This document shows, piece after piece, positions 16,501 through 25,976 of a stretch of DNA of 33,850 bases. The DNA is from Planctomyces sp. (GTDB taxonomy: Bacteria > Planctomycetota > Planctomycetia > Planctomycetales > Planctomycetaceae). The stretch covers positions 1 to 33,850 of the forward strand of contig JAEUIH010000080.1 of the NCBI GenBank assembly GCA_016795105.1, in the 5' to 3' direction. The translations under genes and the position numbers were made by a program. Position 1 is the first letter of the stretch, and each line of letters opens with the position of its first letter. The notes beneath the pieces are model-generated. The model did not search any database, was not told the origin of the DNA, and saw nothing but the letters and a program-made list of their open reading frames with translations.

Positions 16501-17275
16501 CCATCACATTGGCGGGCTTCAGGTCTCGGTGCACAACTCCCTGTGTATGTGCGTAAGCAACCGCCTGGCAGATGTTTTCAAAAATTGCCACGAAGCGAGG
16601 CAATTCTTCAGTTGGAGATGTTCGTCTTTTGAGCTGAGAAGACAGAGACTCCCCTTCGATGAGCTTCATCGCAAAGAACGGGCACTCGTTCGAAAGATAG
16701 CCCACATCGTGAACTGGTGGGATACCGGGGTGCTGAAGTTGGCCAGTGATCCGAGCTTCCTGGTGAAATCGACGAACGGAATTTGGATTTCGTCTTGCAG
16801 TGGGCAAAATCACCTTTAATGCAACGGGGCGATCCAGTTCACGATCATAGGCTCTGAGCACCGCCCCCATTCCACCACGAGCAACTTCTTCAAGGATGTA
16901 GTAACGTCCTCCGGATTCCGTCCAGAGAGCTCCGACTTCCAATTCTTCATGGTCCGTATTGCCGCGTTCGGCGTCAGTGGATGAACAATCGAGAATGTAC
17001 GAGCGACTCTCTTCCGGATCAGTTCCCTTTTCAAAGACTTCGTCGATGATCGGCCGATAGTCGGCAAACCGCTCAAGGAGAGATTCTCGCACAATTGTTG
17101 CATCTGCTGTATCGCTGTTGCGGACGACAACAGACAGCAGCAACCGAAAAAGGGCGGCCCTTTGATGTCCATGCAGCGGCTCCAGCCACGGTGAAATGTC
17201 CGTCGAACCTCCCTGACGAAGCGATTCAGCGAAGCGATCTCGTATCTTTGCAACGTCAGCAACAACGGTTTCCAT
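13544..17275 (-). CDS. Membrane Ser/Thr protein kinase with TPR repeats (DWG variant)
   Basis: A 1243-residue kinase. An N-terminal helical region (1-110) precedes the kinase domain at about 125-410: glycine loop ARGGMG (132-137), K154 in ALK, HRDLKPAN with D251, and DWG at 269-271 where most kinases have DFG, then YMPPEQ at 308-313. A basic stretch RRKRR (431-435) leads into one transmembrane segment at about 437-457 (WSLVAVSTLLILSMAIGG). The rest (about 690-1070) is a run of TPRs such as AINLGIALLNWGDSQAALKMF-like units. ATG 17275 has GGGAG about nine bases upstream. It faces the ADP-ribosylglycohydrolase convergently and is divergent from the DUF1549/DUF1553 gene. Substrates are unknown. 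DWG is frequent in planctomycete kinases and need not mean loss of activity. Confidence 0.93.
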   Translation of the reverse strand: METVVADVAKIRDRFAESLRQGGSTDISPWLEPLHGHQRAALFRLLLSVVVRNSDTADATIVRESLLERFADYRPIIDEVFEKGTDPEESRSYILDCSSTDAERGNTDHEELEVGALWTESGGRYYILEEVARGGMGAVLRAYDRELDRPVALKVILPTARRNPNSVRRFHQEARITGQLQHPGIPPVHDVGYLSNECPFFAMKLIEGESLSSQLKRRTSPTEELPRFVAIFENICQAVAYAHTQGVVHRDLKPANVMVGEFGEVQVMDWGLARRLNSVRRPSEIQDAAVADSEEMTREGAAMGTPAYMPPEQACGLSEAINERSDVFGLAGILCVILTGRPPYTGESPADILEKSCRADLKEACKALESCEAPRPLIEIALQGLRADQNNRPDSAAIMARAILDYRESAERQLQAARIREAAEEARTAERRKRRFAWSLVAVSTLLILSMAIGGSWWVYRDAQLFEAGVIQKLNLTEQQLDAARVSSTDPARMKILLDAGSAYLTEVQSQRTATGRKLNTTSQEKLEGLTAEMSQLQSDQAVLAAFRKSRQQATQVDAGSGVYLDRESVSTLVAELRRLGISPEGSSPQEFAQSLRSRHPDVVRQLTSVLQFTTTQTDDERLTNWLMEALALLDVQGEQHVLLEAVRRGDTAELIALTEKILPEEYSPELLFSVAQRMTSSSEKLRFLRRAKFAWPDNFWLNHLLGNECEGATYLRENKDNAELISSLHVEAISCLNAAAAIEPENTGNLVNLGIALLNWGDSQAALKMFTRAIELNADYGAPHVMKGGILMQMEKFDEGVAEFETAVRVAPNFAPGYTNLARWHGQNGRFEKAAELLRKAVTLSPQADSYLQLGRAYGALNDYDRAIVEWEKAAELDPNLFEAHFILGLSALQRMQTKRAIQSLENAHRCRPQDVETLQYLGNAYVEDGQPQSAVKIWRDALAIDPNHGPSHAELGKLLYQTGAKDEAMEHMLKMHELGHGTPGTRVHLAIELAALGRIEEAKKACRDAIEKDQNFSNAWFTLSELQAHDGELEDAIASVRRSMEIEDPRKPPKAQFEAKLADYERQRALESEQAALTIEDVPLVDADKIIELAKISQDWMKQYHLSARLFQRRFSREISEQYPVQPTERFFGACAAAMAAAERHYDHRVAASDSGKAECRQLAFDWMSSELAEWKRLYPDVPPQGRESMQLGLQNWLTDPRLITIRDPTELQRLSPDEREQWQAFWIEVEAWRNKISSPN

Positions 17276-17621
17276 CAGTCAACTCCCGTTGGCTTTCTCT
17301 GGTCAGGGGCGGGAATCAGCGGGGCAGTGCGCACTTCGGAGTTTGAAATGCCCACGCGTTTAAGGCAACTGAAAGATGGACTCTGCATGAACTGGTTTGC
17401 AGAATTGATGATCCTACAGATCTAAGTTGTTCGAATGGCCACGAAAGACGTGATTCGAGAAAGGTGGGAGTCATGCCGAGAGTGCCACCCGCCTGTCCGT
17501 TCAACTTGCGATTTGCTGTCGTTCCGGATAGAACGATCTCTGCATGCAGTCCTCGATTTGCTGCTTTGACCGGCGGAGCATCGATGTTGAACTCATCAAA
17601 TTCGCTGTTGCAGGATGAATT
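17276..17621. other. Divergent intergenic region, presumed promoters
   Basis: This 346-bp gap lies between the second kinase (minus) and the DUF1549/DUF1553 gene (plus). It should contain both promoters but no convincing -35/-10 pair or operator palindrome stands out. It has no TCC-loop element. AGGATG just before 17622 is a good ribosome-binding site for the downstream gene. Confidence 0.4.
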
Positions 17622-20600
17622 ATGATTCTTAAAAGCAGCCCTAGTGCTATGCTGAAACAGCTCAGGGTTTGGCTCACATTCCTGAGCCTATGGGCGAAGA
17701 TGTTGTGTCTGTTGGCCGCAGCATCGTCCACTGCGTACGCGACGGATGAAAACCGAAAGATCGATTTCAACCGTGATATTCGCCCGATCCTTTCCGACAA
17801 TTGCTTCACTTGTCATGGCCCGGATGAACAGCAGCGAGTCAGTAATTTGCGACTTGATCAGCGTGAATCGGCCTTCACTGAACATGAAGGTCGTCACGCT
17901 GTTGTTTCGGGTGATCCGGATGCCAGCGAGTTACATCGCCGAGTGACTTCGACAGACGCTGAAGTCCGAATGCCGCCAGAGAAATCCGGCAGGAAGCTGA
18001 CAGAGTCGCAGATTCAGTTACTCAGGGAATGGATTCAACAGGGAGCTGAGTGGTCCGAACACTGGGCCTTTGTCGCGCCAAAGCGTCATCAGCCGCCGTT
18101 GACTCAGCAAAAGAACTGGAGTCGCAATCCGGTTGATGATTTTGTTCTGTCTCGGCTGGAGAAGGAAGGCTGGAAACCTTCAGATGAGGCTCCACGATAT
18201 GCTTTGATTCGTCGCGTTTCCCTTGATCTGACAGGACTGCCGCCAACTCCTGAAGAGGTCGAAGCGTTTCTTGCGGATCAGTCACCAAACGCTTACGAAA
18301 CAGTTGTTGATCGTCTGCTTGCATCACCTCGCTATGGAGAGCATATGGCAGTTCGCTGGCTCGACGCGGCGCGTTACGCCGATACAAGTGGCTACCAAAA
18401 CGACGGACCGCGATCCATGTGGCGATGGCGCGACTGGGTCATCGCAAGGTTTAACGCAAATCAGCCCTTTGATCAGTTTACGATCGAACAACTGGCAGGC
18501 GATCTTCTGGAGAATCCGACACTCGATCAGCAGATCGCAACCGGGTTCAATCGCAACCACCGAGGCAATGCCGAGGGTGGCATCATCCCCGAAGAATATC
18601 AGGTCGAATATGTCGTTGATCGAGTCGACACAACCGCTACGGTCTGGCTGGGCCTGACCATGGGGTGTGCTCGATGTCATGATCACAAGTACGATCCGAT
18701 CCGACAGAAAGAGTATTACCAGGTCTTTGCGTACTTCAACAACATTCCTGAGAGCGGACGAGCCATCAAGGAAGGGAACTCGCCACCGTATGTGAAAGCT
18801 CCATCGCCGGAAGAGCAGTCGTGTCTCGAGGAATTCGACGGTGAAATCTCCAAGCTCACTGCCGCATGGAATGATCTGCAGAGTGAGCTTGAAAGTGCTC
18901 AGAATGCATGGGAAGCCAACATCAGTCTCAACTCAACACCTGATCAGGCTCTGCCAGCAGATGGGGTACCAGCAGCAAATGGGACACCAGTTGCTCACAG
19001 CGTTGTGACTGGAAGCAATGTTGCAGTGAAAGACTACACAGTCACAGACCAGCTGCTGAATCACTTTGAGTTCGATGGAAACCTGAGAGATCGTACGCGA
19101 GATGTTGATGCGGTTTTCGGCATGGCGTCTCCTGCATATACTGTTCCTTCATATACACACGGTGTGCAGGGCTCCGCGTTGAAGCTGACAGAAGGATCGT
19201 TGGTTGAGGCCGGTGACACTGCAAACTTTGGCTACTTTGATAAGTTCTCGATTTCTGCCTGGGTCAAAGCATCTGCTCCGAATGGCACGCTGATCTCCAG
19301 AATGACGCCGGTCGAAGAAGGTGCTGGCTACTACGTTCATCTGCGAGATGGCCACATTCAGGTCAATCTCATCAAACGCTGGCTGGATGATGCAGTGCGG
19401 GTTGAAAGCCATGAACCGATTGGTCTGGATCAATGGCGCCACATCGCGGTGACCTATGATGGTTCTCGTGTGGCGAGTGGCATCCGGGTCTATCTCAACG
19501 GTCAGCCAGTTGTGATGGACGTAAAGCTTGACAGAATTAACCAGTCATTTGCTGTTGCGACTGAACCTTTGCGGATCGGAGGCGGGCAGAGCAATTTCGA
19601 AGGTGAAGTGGACGACGTTCGGATTTATGGTCGAGATCTTGAGGCCTCGGAAGTTGAGTTGTTGTCTGTTTCGCAAACGGTGTCGCAGATTTTGACGACG
19701 GCGAAAGAAGCTCGCACGAAAGCTCAGAATCTGAAACTGACTCGATACTTTCTTGAGAATCAAGCCCCCGATGAAATTCGTTCCATCGAACATCGACTCA
19801 CGGCACTTCGACGTGAGCGACGCGCATTCTTCGAGAATCTGCCGACGGTGATGGTGATGCAGGAAATGGAACAGCCTCGGGAAACACATGTCCTGCTTCG
19901 AGGACAATACGATCGACCGGGAGAACAAGTTGAGCGTTCGGTCCCGTCTGTTTTTCCTTCGATGCCGGCTGACGCGCCAAATAACCGACTTGGGTTCGCA
20001 CGCTGGCTGGTCAGTCCTGAACATCCCCTCACGGCCCGAGTTGCGGTGAATCGTTTTTGGCAGCAATTCTTCGGTCAGGGGCTGGTGACAACCAGTGAAG
20101 ACTTTGGAGCTCAGGGGGAAGCACCGAGCCATCCCGAGCTTTTGGACTGGCTGGCAACTGAGTTTGTCAGACTCGGCTGGGATGTTAAGGCGATGCAGAG
20201 ACTAATCGTCACAAGTGCTGTGTATCGACAGACATCGATCGTCACACCAGAGCTTCAGGCCGCAGATCCGGACAATCGACTTTTAGCGCGGGGACCACGT
20301 CGGCGGCTGCCAGCAGAGACGATTCGTGACCAGGCCTTGTTTGTCAGCGGACTGTTATCCGGAAAGGTCGGTGGTCCCTCGGTCAAGCCTTATCAACCAG
20401 AGGGGCTTTGGCAGGAAATCGCCACGGATATGGACTACGTTCAGTCTCACGGCAAAGATTTGTATCGACGCAGCCTGTATACCTATTGGAAACGTACCGT
20501 TGCTCCGCCAACGATGGTGACGCTTGATGCGACCAGCCGAGAAGCTTGTGTCGTGCAGCGGAGTCGCACCAACACACCACTTCAGGCACTGGCATTGATG

Positions 20601-20921
20601 AATGACATTACCTTTGTGGAAGCGTCGCGAGTCTTTGCTCAGCGTGTTATGGCGAAGTTCCCGAATTCGACCGAGGATCAAATCCGGTATGCATTCCTGA
20701 CAGCAACGGCTCGGCATCCTCAGCCGGAAGAACTGACTGTTTTGAAGCGTCGCTTTGACAGGAGTCTTGCCGTGTTTCAGATGGATCCGGTTGCAGCGAA
20801 ACAGTTCGTTCAGGTGGGGGAGTTTGCCGTTGATGAATCTCTGAATTTTCCTGATTTGGCTGCGTTCACGACAGTGACGAGTCTGATTCTGAACCTTGAT
20901 GAGGTGTTGAACCAGCCATGA
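17622..20921 (+). CDS. Secreted cytochrome-c-like DUF1549/LamG/DUF1553 protein
   Basis: A 1099-residue exported protein of the large planctomycete PSCyt/PSD families. The signal peptide is cleaved near AYA at 40. A heme-c binding motif CFTCH (61-65) lies in a cytochrome-like domain (about 45-115, ending in [10 protein letters not shown]). DUF1549 follows (about 125-390) and includes a second CxxCH, CARCH, at 349-353 in [14 protein letters not shown] laminin-G-like jelly roll occupies about 478-685 ([40 protein letters not shown]), suggesting carbohydrate or surface binding. DUF1553 is at about 780-1065. AGGA sits six bases before the ATG. It overlaps the DUF1501 gene by ATGA, implying coupled translation and a shared role, probably in polymer breakdown at the cell surface; the chemistry is unknown. 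Confidence 0.93.
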   Translation: MILKSSPSAMLKQLRVWLTFLSLWAKMLCLLAAASSTAYATDENRKIDFNRDIRPILSDNCFTCHGPDEQQRVSNLRLDQRESAFTEHEGRHAVVSGDPDASELHRRVTSTDAEVRMPPEKSGRKLTESQIQLLREWIQQGAEWSEHWAFVAPKRHQPPLTQQKNWSRNPVDDFVLSRLEKEGWKPSDEAPRYALIRRVSLDLTGLPPTPEEVEAFLADQSPNAYETVVDRLLASPRYGEHMAVRWLDAARYADTSGYQNDGPRSMWRWRDWVIARFNANQPFDQFTIEQLAGDLLENPTLDQQIATGFNRNHRGNAEGGIIPEEYQVEYVVDRVDTTATVWLGLTMGCARCHDHKYDPIRQKEYYQVFAYFNNIPESGRAIKEGNSPPYVKAPSPEEQSCLEEFDGEISKLTAAWNDLQSELESAQNAWEANISLNSTPDQALPADGVPAANGTPVAHSVVTGSNVAVKDYTVTDQLLNHFEFDGNLRDRTRDVDAVFGMASPAYTVPSYTHGVQGSALKLTEGSLVEAGDTANFGYFDKFSISAWVKASAPNGTLISRMTPVEEGAGYYVHLRDGHIQVNLIKRWLDDAVRVESHEPIGLDQWRHIAVTYDGSRVASGIRVYLNGQPVVMDVKLDRINQSFAVATEPLRIGGGQSNFEGEVDDVRIYGRDLEASEVELLSVSQTVSQILTTAKEARTKAQNLKLTRYFLENQAPDEIRSIEHRLTALRRERRAFFENLPTVMVMQEMEQPRETHVLLRGQYDRPGEQVERSVPSVFPSMPADAPNNRLGFARWLVSPEHPLTARVAVNRFWQQFFGQGLVTTSEDFGAQGEAPSHPELLDWLATEFVRLGWDVKAMQRLIVTSAVYRQTSIVTPELQAADPDNRLLARGPRRRLPAETIRDQALFVSGLLSGKVGGPSVKPYQPEGLWQEIATDMDYVQSHGKDLYRRSLYTYWKRTVAPPTMVTLDATSREACVVQRSRTNTPLQALALMNDITFVEASRVFAQRVMAKFPNSTEDQIRYAFLTATARHPQPEELTVLKRRFDRSLAVFQMDPVAAKQFVQVGEFAVDESLNFPDLAAFTTVTSLILNLDEVLNQP

Positions 20922-22366
20922 CAGTCTCATACAACCAACTGATGTCTGAAACACGCCGCCACTTCTTTGCTCGAGGTGCACAGTCTGTCGGACTCGCGGC
21001 TCTTGCGAGTTTGATGAACGAACCCGTCTCCGCGAGCGATTCGAGCCAGTCCCCTGGCACCGGTGTCTCTGGATTTCCAAATCTGCCCGTGCAGGCGAAG
21101 CGAGTGATCTACCTGTTTCAGTCGGGTGCACCGTCGCAACTCGACCTTTTCGACTACAAGCCGACACTGGCTGATCTTCGCGGCAGGGAATTGCCCGATA
21201 CCATTCGCCAGGGGCAGCGATTGACGGGGATGACCAGTAGTCAGATCAGCTTTCCGGTTGCACCCTCGAAGTTCCAGTTTGCCCGTCGCGGAGACAGCGG
21301 AGCGTGGGTGAGCGAACTGCTGCCGTATACTGCTGAAATCGCAGATGAGCTCTGCCTTATTAAGTCGATGCATACAGAGGCCATCAATCACGACCCGGCG
21401 ATCACGTTCATGCAGACAGGTGCTCAGCTGGCGGGACGTCCGAGTCTCGGTGCGTGGCTTTCATATGGGCTGGGTAGTGATAACGAAGACTTACCGGCGT
21501 TTGTCGCGATGATTTCCGGAACCGGTGATCAGCCATTGTACGATCGGCTCTGGGGAAGCGGATTTCTGCCGACTCGATTCGCAGGCGTCAAGTTTCGCTC
21601 AAAGGGCGATCCGGTTCTGTTTCTGTCGGATCCGCCCGGAATGAAACGTGACCTCCGCCGGGATATGCTCAATGACCTGTCCGAAATGAATCAGTTCCGA
21701 CAGCGAGACGTCGGAGATCCTGAGATTGCAACACGAATTTCTCAATACGAAATGGCGTTTCGCATGCAAACGTCGGTGCCGGAACTCACCGATCTGTCAG
21801 GCGAACCCGAAAGCACCTTTGATCTCTACGGGGAAGATGCAAAGAAGCCAGGTACCTTCGCCTGGAACTGCCTCATGGCTCGGCGGCTCTGTGAACGCGG
21901 CGTTCGATTTGTTCAGCTGTTTCATCGTGGCTGGGATCAACACCTGGAACTTCCAAAGAACATCGCGATCCAGTGTGGCCTGACCGATCAGCCGACGGCT
22001 GCGCTGGTCCGGGATCTGAAGCAACGTGGTCTGCTTGACGATACTCTTGTTGTCTGGGGCGGCGAATTTGGTCGCACCGTCTACTGCCAGGGAAAATTAA
22101 CTCCCGACGACTATGGCCGCGATCATCACCCTCGTTGCTTCACGGTTTGGATGACAGGAGCCGGCATCAAACGTGGCACGACTGTCGGGGAGACCGACGA
22201 GTTCAGCTACAACATTACTCGTGATCCAGTTCATGTTCACGACCTCAATGCCACAATCCTGCACCTGCTCGGCATTGATCATTCAAAACTGACGTTCAAG
22301 TTCCAGGGCAGACACTACCGCCTCACCGACGTTCACGGCGAAGTGGTCCGCAGTGTTCTGAAATAG
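20918..22366 (+). CDS. Tat-exported DUF1501 protein (alkaline phosphatase/sulfatase superfamily)
   Basis: A 482-residue protein whose ATG overlaps the upstream stop (ATGA at 20918-20921). A twin-arginine signal is visible at about 12-32 ([21 protein letters not shown]); a start at the ninth codon (MSETRRHFF) is also possible. DUF1501 proteins share the fold of alkaline phosphatases and sulfatases. Recognisable blocks include [70 protein letters not shown] and the C-terminal [17 protein letters not shown]. It is the standard partner of the DUF1549/DUF1553 protein upstream, and the two are probably exported separately (Sec and Tat) to act together. Enzyme activity has not been settled for the family. 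R2 copy 3 begins 14 bp after the stop. Confidence 0.93.
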   Translation: MTVSYNQLMSETRRHFFARGAQSVGLAALASLMNEPVSASDSSQSPGTGVSGFPNLPVQAKRVIYLFQSGAPSQLDLFDYKPTLADLRGRELPDTIRQGQRLTGMTSSQISFPVAPSKFQFARRGDSGAWVSELLPYTAEIADELCLIKSMHTEAINHDPAITFMQTGAQLAGRPSLGAWLSYGLGSDNEDLPAFVAMISGTGDQPLYDRLWGSGFLPTRFAGVKFRSKGDPVLFLSDPPGMKRDLRRDMLNDLSEMNQFRQRDVGDPEIATRISQYEMAFRMQTSVPELTDLSGEPESTFDLYGEDAKKPGTFAWNCLMARRLCERGVRFVQLFHRGWDQHLELPKNIAIQCGLTDQPTAALVRDLKQRGLLDDTLVVWGGEFGRTVYCQGKLTPDDYGRDHHPRCFTVWMTGAGIKRGTTVGETDEFSYNITRDPVHVHDLNATILHLLGIDHSKLTFKFQGRHYRLTDVHGEVVRSVLK

Positions 22367-22379
22367 TACTCCTCCCCCC

Positions 22380-22592
22380 AAAGTACTCATCACGCTCCGC
22401 CGTGATGTTGAGTTCTGGCATCATGTGCGCACGCTGGATGCAATCCAGCCAGCCAGGGTCGGTCGGTGCATGTCGGTGCATGTCGGTGCGAACCAGGGCG
22501 AACCAGGGCGAACCAGGGCTCAACATCACGCGGAGCGTGATGAGTACTTTGGAACCAGTGCTCGACATCACGGGGAGCGTGATGAGTACTTT
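22380..22592. repeat. R2 palindromic element, copy 3, with an extra right arm
   Basis: The element runs from AAAGTACT (22380-22387) to AGTACTTT (22543-22550). A further right arm follows, ending AGTACTTTT at about 22592 (half-site CATCACGGGGAGCGTGATG). Its conserved core is inverted relative to copies 1 and 2: TGCGCACGCTGGATGCAATC followed by CAGCCAGCC at about 22430-22456. The interior also carries short tandem repeats, three of TGTCGGTGCA type and three of GAACCAGGGC, from 22457 to 22520. It lies between convergent genes and ends in a T-rich run, so it may terminate transcription. Nothing else is seen in the 22367-22608 gap. Confidence 0.88.
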
Positions 22593-22608
22593 TCTTTTTG
22601 GGAGTTGG

Positions 22609-25518
22609 TTACTTTGAGGTTACGGTAAATTCCTGGAAGGCGGAGTTTTCTTCGAGGGGTGATACCGGATAGACGACCCAGAGGAGCCAGCGGTATTCAC
22701 CGAGATCCTGATCACTTGAATGAATGGCTGTGCTTTGAAATGTTCCTGATTTCTCATGAGTCGTATCGACTTCACAAATCGGTTTGAAGATCTGTTGATC
22801 GCGAAAGTTCCAGCCGGGATCGGTTTCTGAAGTTGTCCCGAATACGATGAACCGCTGAGGGCCGCGGTTTCCATTCTGATTGAATGTGATGGTGCTGATC
22901 GATTTGAGTGAACTCGTTTGCCCCAGAGAGACCTTGTAGATTCCGGATCTGATACCGTTTCCAAAGACAGGACCGTAATCCCTGGACAGTTTCCCGTCCT
23001 TCAGAATGCTGAGTGGCTGATTTGATGTCTGCGGTCTTGCAGTCAGGATCGTTAAGGGAATCGCAGGTTCAGTCGCAACATTCAGTTGAAGTTCGGATGG
23101 ATTGTTGAACTGAGATGTTACGACGTACGAGTATCGCGGCACTTCAATGACAAGTTCCTGTTGTGCTCTAACGATTGTGACCCGCATCTGCTGTCCTGCC
23201 AAATGGTTCCGGGCATTGAAGAATTCGGCGACAGACTTCACCGACTGATCGTTGACCTTTTGCAGCACGTCATTTTCTTTCACCCCAGCCTGAGCTGCCT
23301 CGGAATTCTCGGGTACGTTGGCGAAGTGAACACCGCCAGAGTCCTTGCTGACACCAAACGAAGAAAACTCTTCGCCCTCCAGATCACGAACGGTGGCCCC
23401 TTCCCAGATATGTTCCATTCGAATTTTTAGCTCACCGCCGACTGATGCATCTGGCGACGAACTCTGCAGACTCGGGATTTCTGGTGTTCGAGCAATCTTC
23501 TTAAGCTCTGGCGATCGTACTCCGAACTGGTCCATCGGAAAGTTGGAAAAGCCGAGCGCCAGCGCGGGAGACTTTTCTTTGACTCGAAAGTCCCCGATCT
23601 CCGGATTCACGAACAATGCATCGGCCACCAGCGACTGTTCATCACGACCACTGTCCTTAGCCAGAGTGTCTGCTATCCTGGATTGAGTTTCGCCCGCCTG
23701 ATGCAGCAGGTTTCGATCCACTTCATGCCCCCATGGTACCGGAACTCGTATTGGGCGATAGTCCGTGAAAACAATGTTATGGCGAACAATATCTCCACTG
23801 TTCCTGTACCACACATGTGGATGAAATGAATTGTTGACCATGATGTTATTTTCAGCGACGCGGTTGAATCCTTCGCGGAACTTCAGTCCGCCTGCCAGCA
23901 GAAGGTTGTTGTAGACGCGGTAGTTGCTGGAACCATCATCAAGGTCGATGTCCCAGCCGTGGTCACATCTCCAGCGACTGTTGCGAATGGTGTTCTCTGC
24001 GAGCATGTCCAGCTTCGCAAGTTGCGGAAGCTCGTCCTCCGGAGCGTCCATCAGTTCCCAGAAGCGGTCACGCCCCCATGAGTTGAAGCTGCCGTGGTCA
24101 CCAGTTTCGAGTACGGTGTCAAAGACGTCACAGAATTCGATCAGATGTCCGCCGAACGTTCCCTCACTGATATTGATACCGGCTCGCGGGACTTCGTAGA
24201 TCGAGCAGTGTCGAATCGTGATGTAAGCAGACATCGAAATCTGCACGCCAGCCGTTTGCTTTTCGACTCGTCCGGTTCGCTCGATCAGACAATTGTCAAC
24301 GAGACAATTCCCGGGATACTCATTTGACTGCGGACCAGGCATCTTGCTGATCGCGGAAACAGACTGTCGCTGATCATAGTGAAAGAGGGGATCGCGCACG
24401 GTTGCCGGACTACCGACAAAGCAGATTCCATTACCGCCCGCATCGTGAATATGACAACCAGTGATTTCGATGTTGCGATTGTAGTGATTGACAAACACGG
24501 CATTTCCGCCTGCCTGATTGAACACACAATCTCGAATCCGGCAATGTTCTGCGCCTTCAAACATGACCGCCCCCCCGCGGTAGATCGTCCAGTCACTGCG
24601 CAGTAGTGGTTCGCGGTTCTCCATGAATGTGCGTGCAGTATGCCGAAACTCCAGATTCTGGAGAGTAATGTGCTGCACTGGATTTGCCTGTGAGCCTCGA
24701 AACTCAATAAGTCGATCCAGTCGAACAACCTCAACCAACGCAGTCATCAGATCGACGTCAGACGCAGGTTTGTAGTACAGAATGCCATCCGTAGAATCAT
24801 GGAACCATTCGCCCGCAGCATCCAGTTCCTCAAAGATGTTTTCAACAAAGCGGTGCTCGTTATGCATGCCCATCTGGCGATTATTCTGCCAGCCGCCTTC
24901 GTATTCGATTTCGCCACCGGCGTTCTTACCGGTAATTCGGTAGTGGTAGCCGCCCCAGTGTGCTCGATGCATCGCATGAATAAAGCCACCAGCCGGATTG
25001 CTCCAGGTCGCCGCCCGCTCTTTGCTGAATGCAGCCGCTGAGAACCCATTGAACGGTCGCACATCGGGATCGAAGTTGGGATATCGTGCCATGTGCTGCC
25101 GCTGACCGTTTATAAACACCTGGTCGATCTTCAGGTTTGCGGGAGTCGATGCCTGATAGATGCCATCCCGGAATGGCGTCCATTTCAACGCCAGACGCTG
25201 TCCCCCGCTGATGATCACCCCGGGCTCCTTGCCTCGATAAGTCACTGGATATTGCAGGCTGCCTGAATCGGCTGAGGTGAGCAGGAATGTCTGCGGTAGA
25301 TAATAGACCCCAGGCTCGAGCCAGATTGTGACAGACTCTTTCTGAGCGTAGGTTCGCGCTTCCTGTTGAGCTCGACTGAGTGACGCAAACGGCTGCGACT
25401 CCGATCCGACATTTCGATCATCGCCTGTGGAAGACACGTAAATGTCCGCGGCGTGCAGTGTGCCTGCGATCATCGTTGCGACACCAGACGCGATCAGGAT
25501 GGTCAGAATTCTTGCCAT
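22609..25518 (-). CDS. Secreted right-handed beta-helix protein with PDZ and C-terminal beta domain
   Basis: A 969-residue exported protein. The signal peptide is cleaved near HAA at 24. The mature start (DIYVSSTGDD...SQPFASLSRAQQEAR, then IWLEPGVYYL) is typical of pectate-lyase-like parallel beta-helix proteins. Residues about 270-560 show the repeated pattern of helix rungs (IRDCVFNQAGGNAVFV, IEITGCHIHDAGGNGICFVG, ENTIRNSRWRCDHGWDIDL). A PDZ domain sits at about 700-800 (SEAAQAGVKENDVLQKVNDQ). The last 165 residues look like an F5/8-type beta sandwich. The N-terminal signature (VFINGQRQHMARYPN) resembles glycoside hydrolase family 141 proteins, so a polysaccharide-degrading role is plausible but unproven. 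AGG lies nine bases before ATG 25518. Confidence 0.85.
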   Translation of the reverse strand: MARILTILIASGVATMIAGTLHAADIYVSSTGDDRNVGSESQPFASLSRAQQEARTYAQKESVTIWLEPGVYYLPQTFLLTSADSGSLQYPVTYRGKEPGVIISGGQRLALKWTPFRDGIYQASTPANLKIDQVFINGQRQHMARYPNFDPDVRPFNGFSAAAFSKERAATWSNPAGGFIHAMHRAHWGGYHYRITGKNAGGEIEYEGGWQNNRQMGMHNEHRFVENIFEELDAAGEWFHDSTDGILYYKPASDVDLMTALVEVVRLDRLIEFRGSQANPVQHITLQNLEFRHTARTFMENREPLLRSDWTIYRGGAVMFEGAEHCRIRDCVFNQAGGNAVFVNHYNRNIEITGCHIHDAGGNGICFVGSPATVRDPLFHYDQRQSVSAISKMPGPQSNEYPGNCLVDNCLIERTGRVEKQTAGVQISMSAYITIRHCSIYEVPRAGINISEGTFGGHLIEFCDVFDTVLETGDHGSFNSWGRDRFWELMDAPEDELPQLAKLDMLAENTIRNSRWRCDHGWDIDLDDGSSNYRVYNNLLLAGGLKFREGFNRVAENNIMVNNSFHPHVWYRNSGDIVRHNIVFTDYRPIRVPVPWGHEVDRNLLHQAGETQSRIADTLAKDSGRDEQSLVADALFVNPEIGDFRVKEKSPALALGFSNFPMDQFGVRSPELKKIARTPEIPSLQSSSPDASVGGELKIRMEHIWEGATVRDLEGEEFSSFGVSKDSGGVHFANVPENSEAAQAGVKENDVLQKVNDQSVKSVAEFFNARNHLAGQQMRVTIVRAQQELVIEVPRYSYVVTSQFNNPSELQLNVATEPAIPLTILTARPQTSNQPLSILKDGKLSRDYGPVFGNGIRSGIYKVSLGQTSSLKSISTITFNQNGNRGPQRFIVFGTTSETDPGWNFRDQQIFKPICEVDTTHEKSGTFQSTAIHSSDQDLGEYRWLLWVVYPVSPLEENSAFQEFTVTSK

Positions 25519-25976
25519 GGCGATGTACCTGAACTGTTGTTAACTGCCTGAAAACGCGAGTAAGGTAACAGATGCACGCGGCCTGAAAAATCAAGACATC
25601 GTTTGATGTTGCCACCGGTCGAATGAGGCAGTCGATCGCAGAAGGCGCAATCCCGAACGATGCTGTCTGCGATTCAGGCCCAGCGGGCCGGTACATCGTT
25701 AACGCGTGGCGTAAGCCACGGGTTACTGGATAACCGTGGCCGTTGCACCCAGCGTCGCCATTCGGAGTGTCGGCAGGGGGGGACTCAGTCGCCTTCGGCT
25801 TGCCGTTAAACTGATTCTGGCGTCTGATTGATACTGAGTTTGAACGGGTTTTCTCAGAACAATCTCGTTACACTACGAACCAGGCAATCGCGTCAGTTGT
25901 TGCGGCGTTTTGAAGAACAAGCATCGGCGACGGGACGTATTGCCTCCTGCCGTAGTTACTTCGACCTTTATGCGAA
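25519..25976. other. Divergent intergenic region with hairpin R5
   Basis: This 458-bp gap lies between the beta-helix gene (minus) and the S9 peptidase gene (plus), so it should contain both promoters; I cannot assign them. It contains a palindromic segment at about 25700-25741 (listed separately) and an inverted repeat ATCGCAGA / TCTGCGAT at about 25633-25675. No open frame in it looks like a real gene. Confidence 0.5.
25700..25741. repeat. R5 palindromic segment
   Basis: CGTGGC, loop GTAA, GCCACG forms a tight hairpin. The following bases offer an alternative pairing, CCACGGGTTA with ATAACCGTGG. It occurs once in the window. The loop lacks TCC, so I keep it apart from families R1 to R4. 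Similar sequences are, to my recollection, widely repeated in planctomycete genomes, but that needs a search. Confidence 0.6.

Noticed and set aside
17276-17621. Promoter elements between the second kinase and the DUF1549 gene
   Set aside because: No -35/-10 pair stood out well enough to assign positions.
22402-22628. Small open frames in R2 copy 3
   Set aside because: Repeat-derived, no start signal and no similarity outside the repeats.
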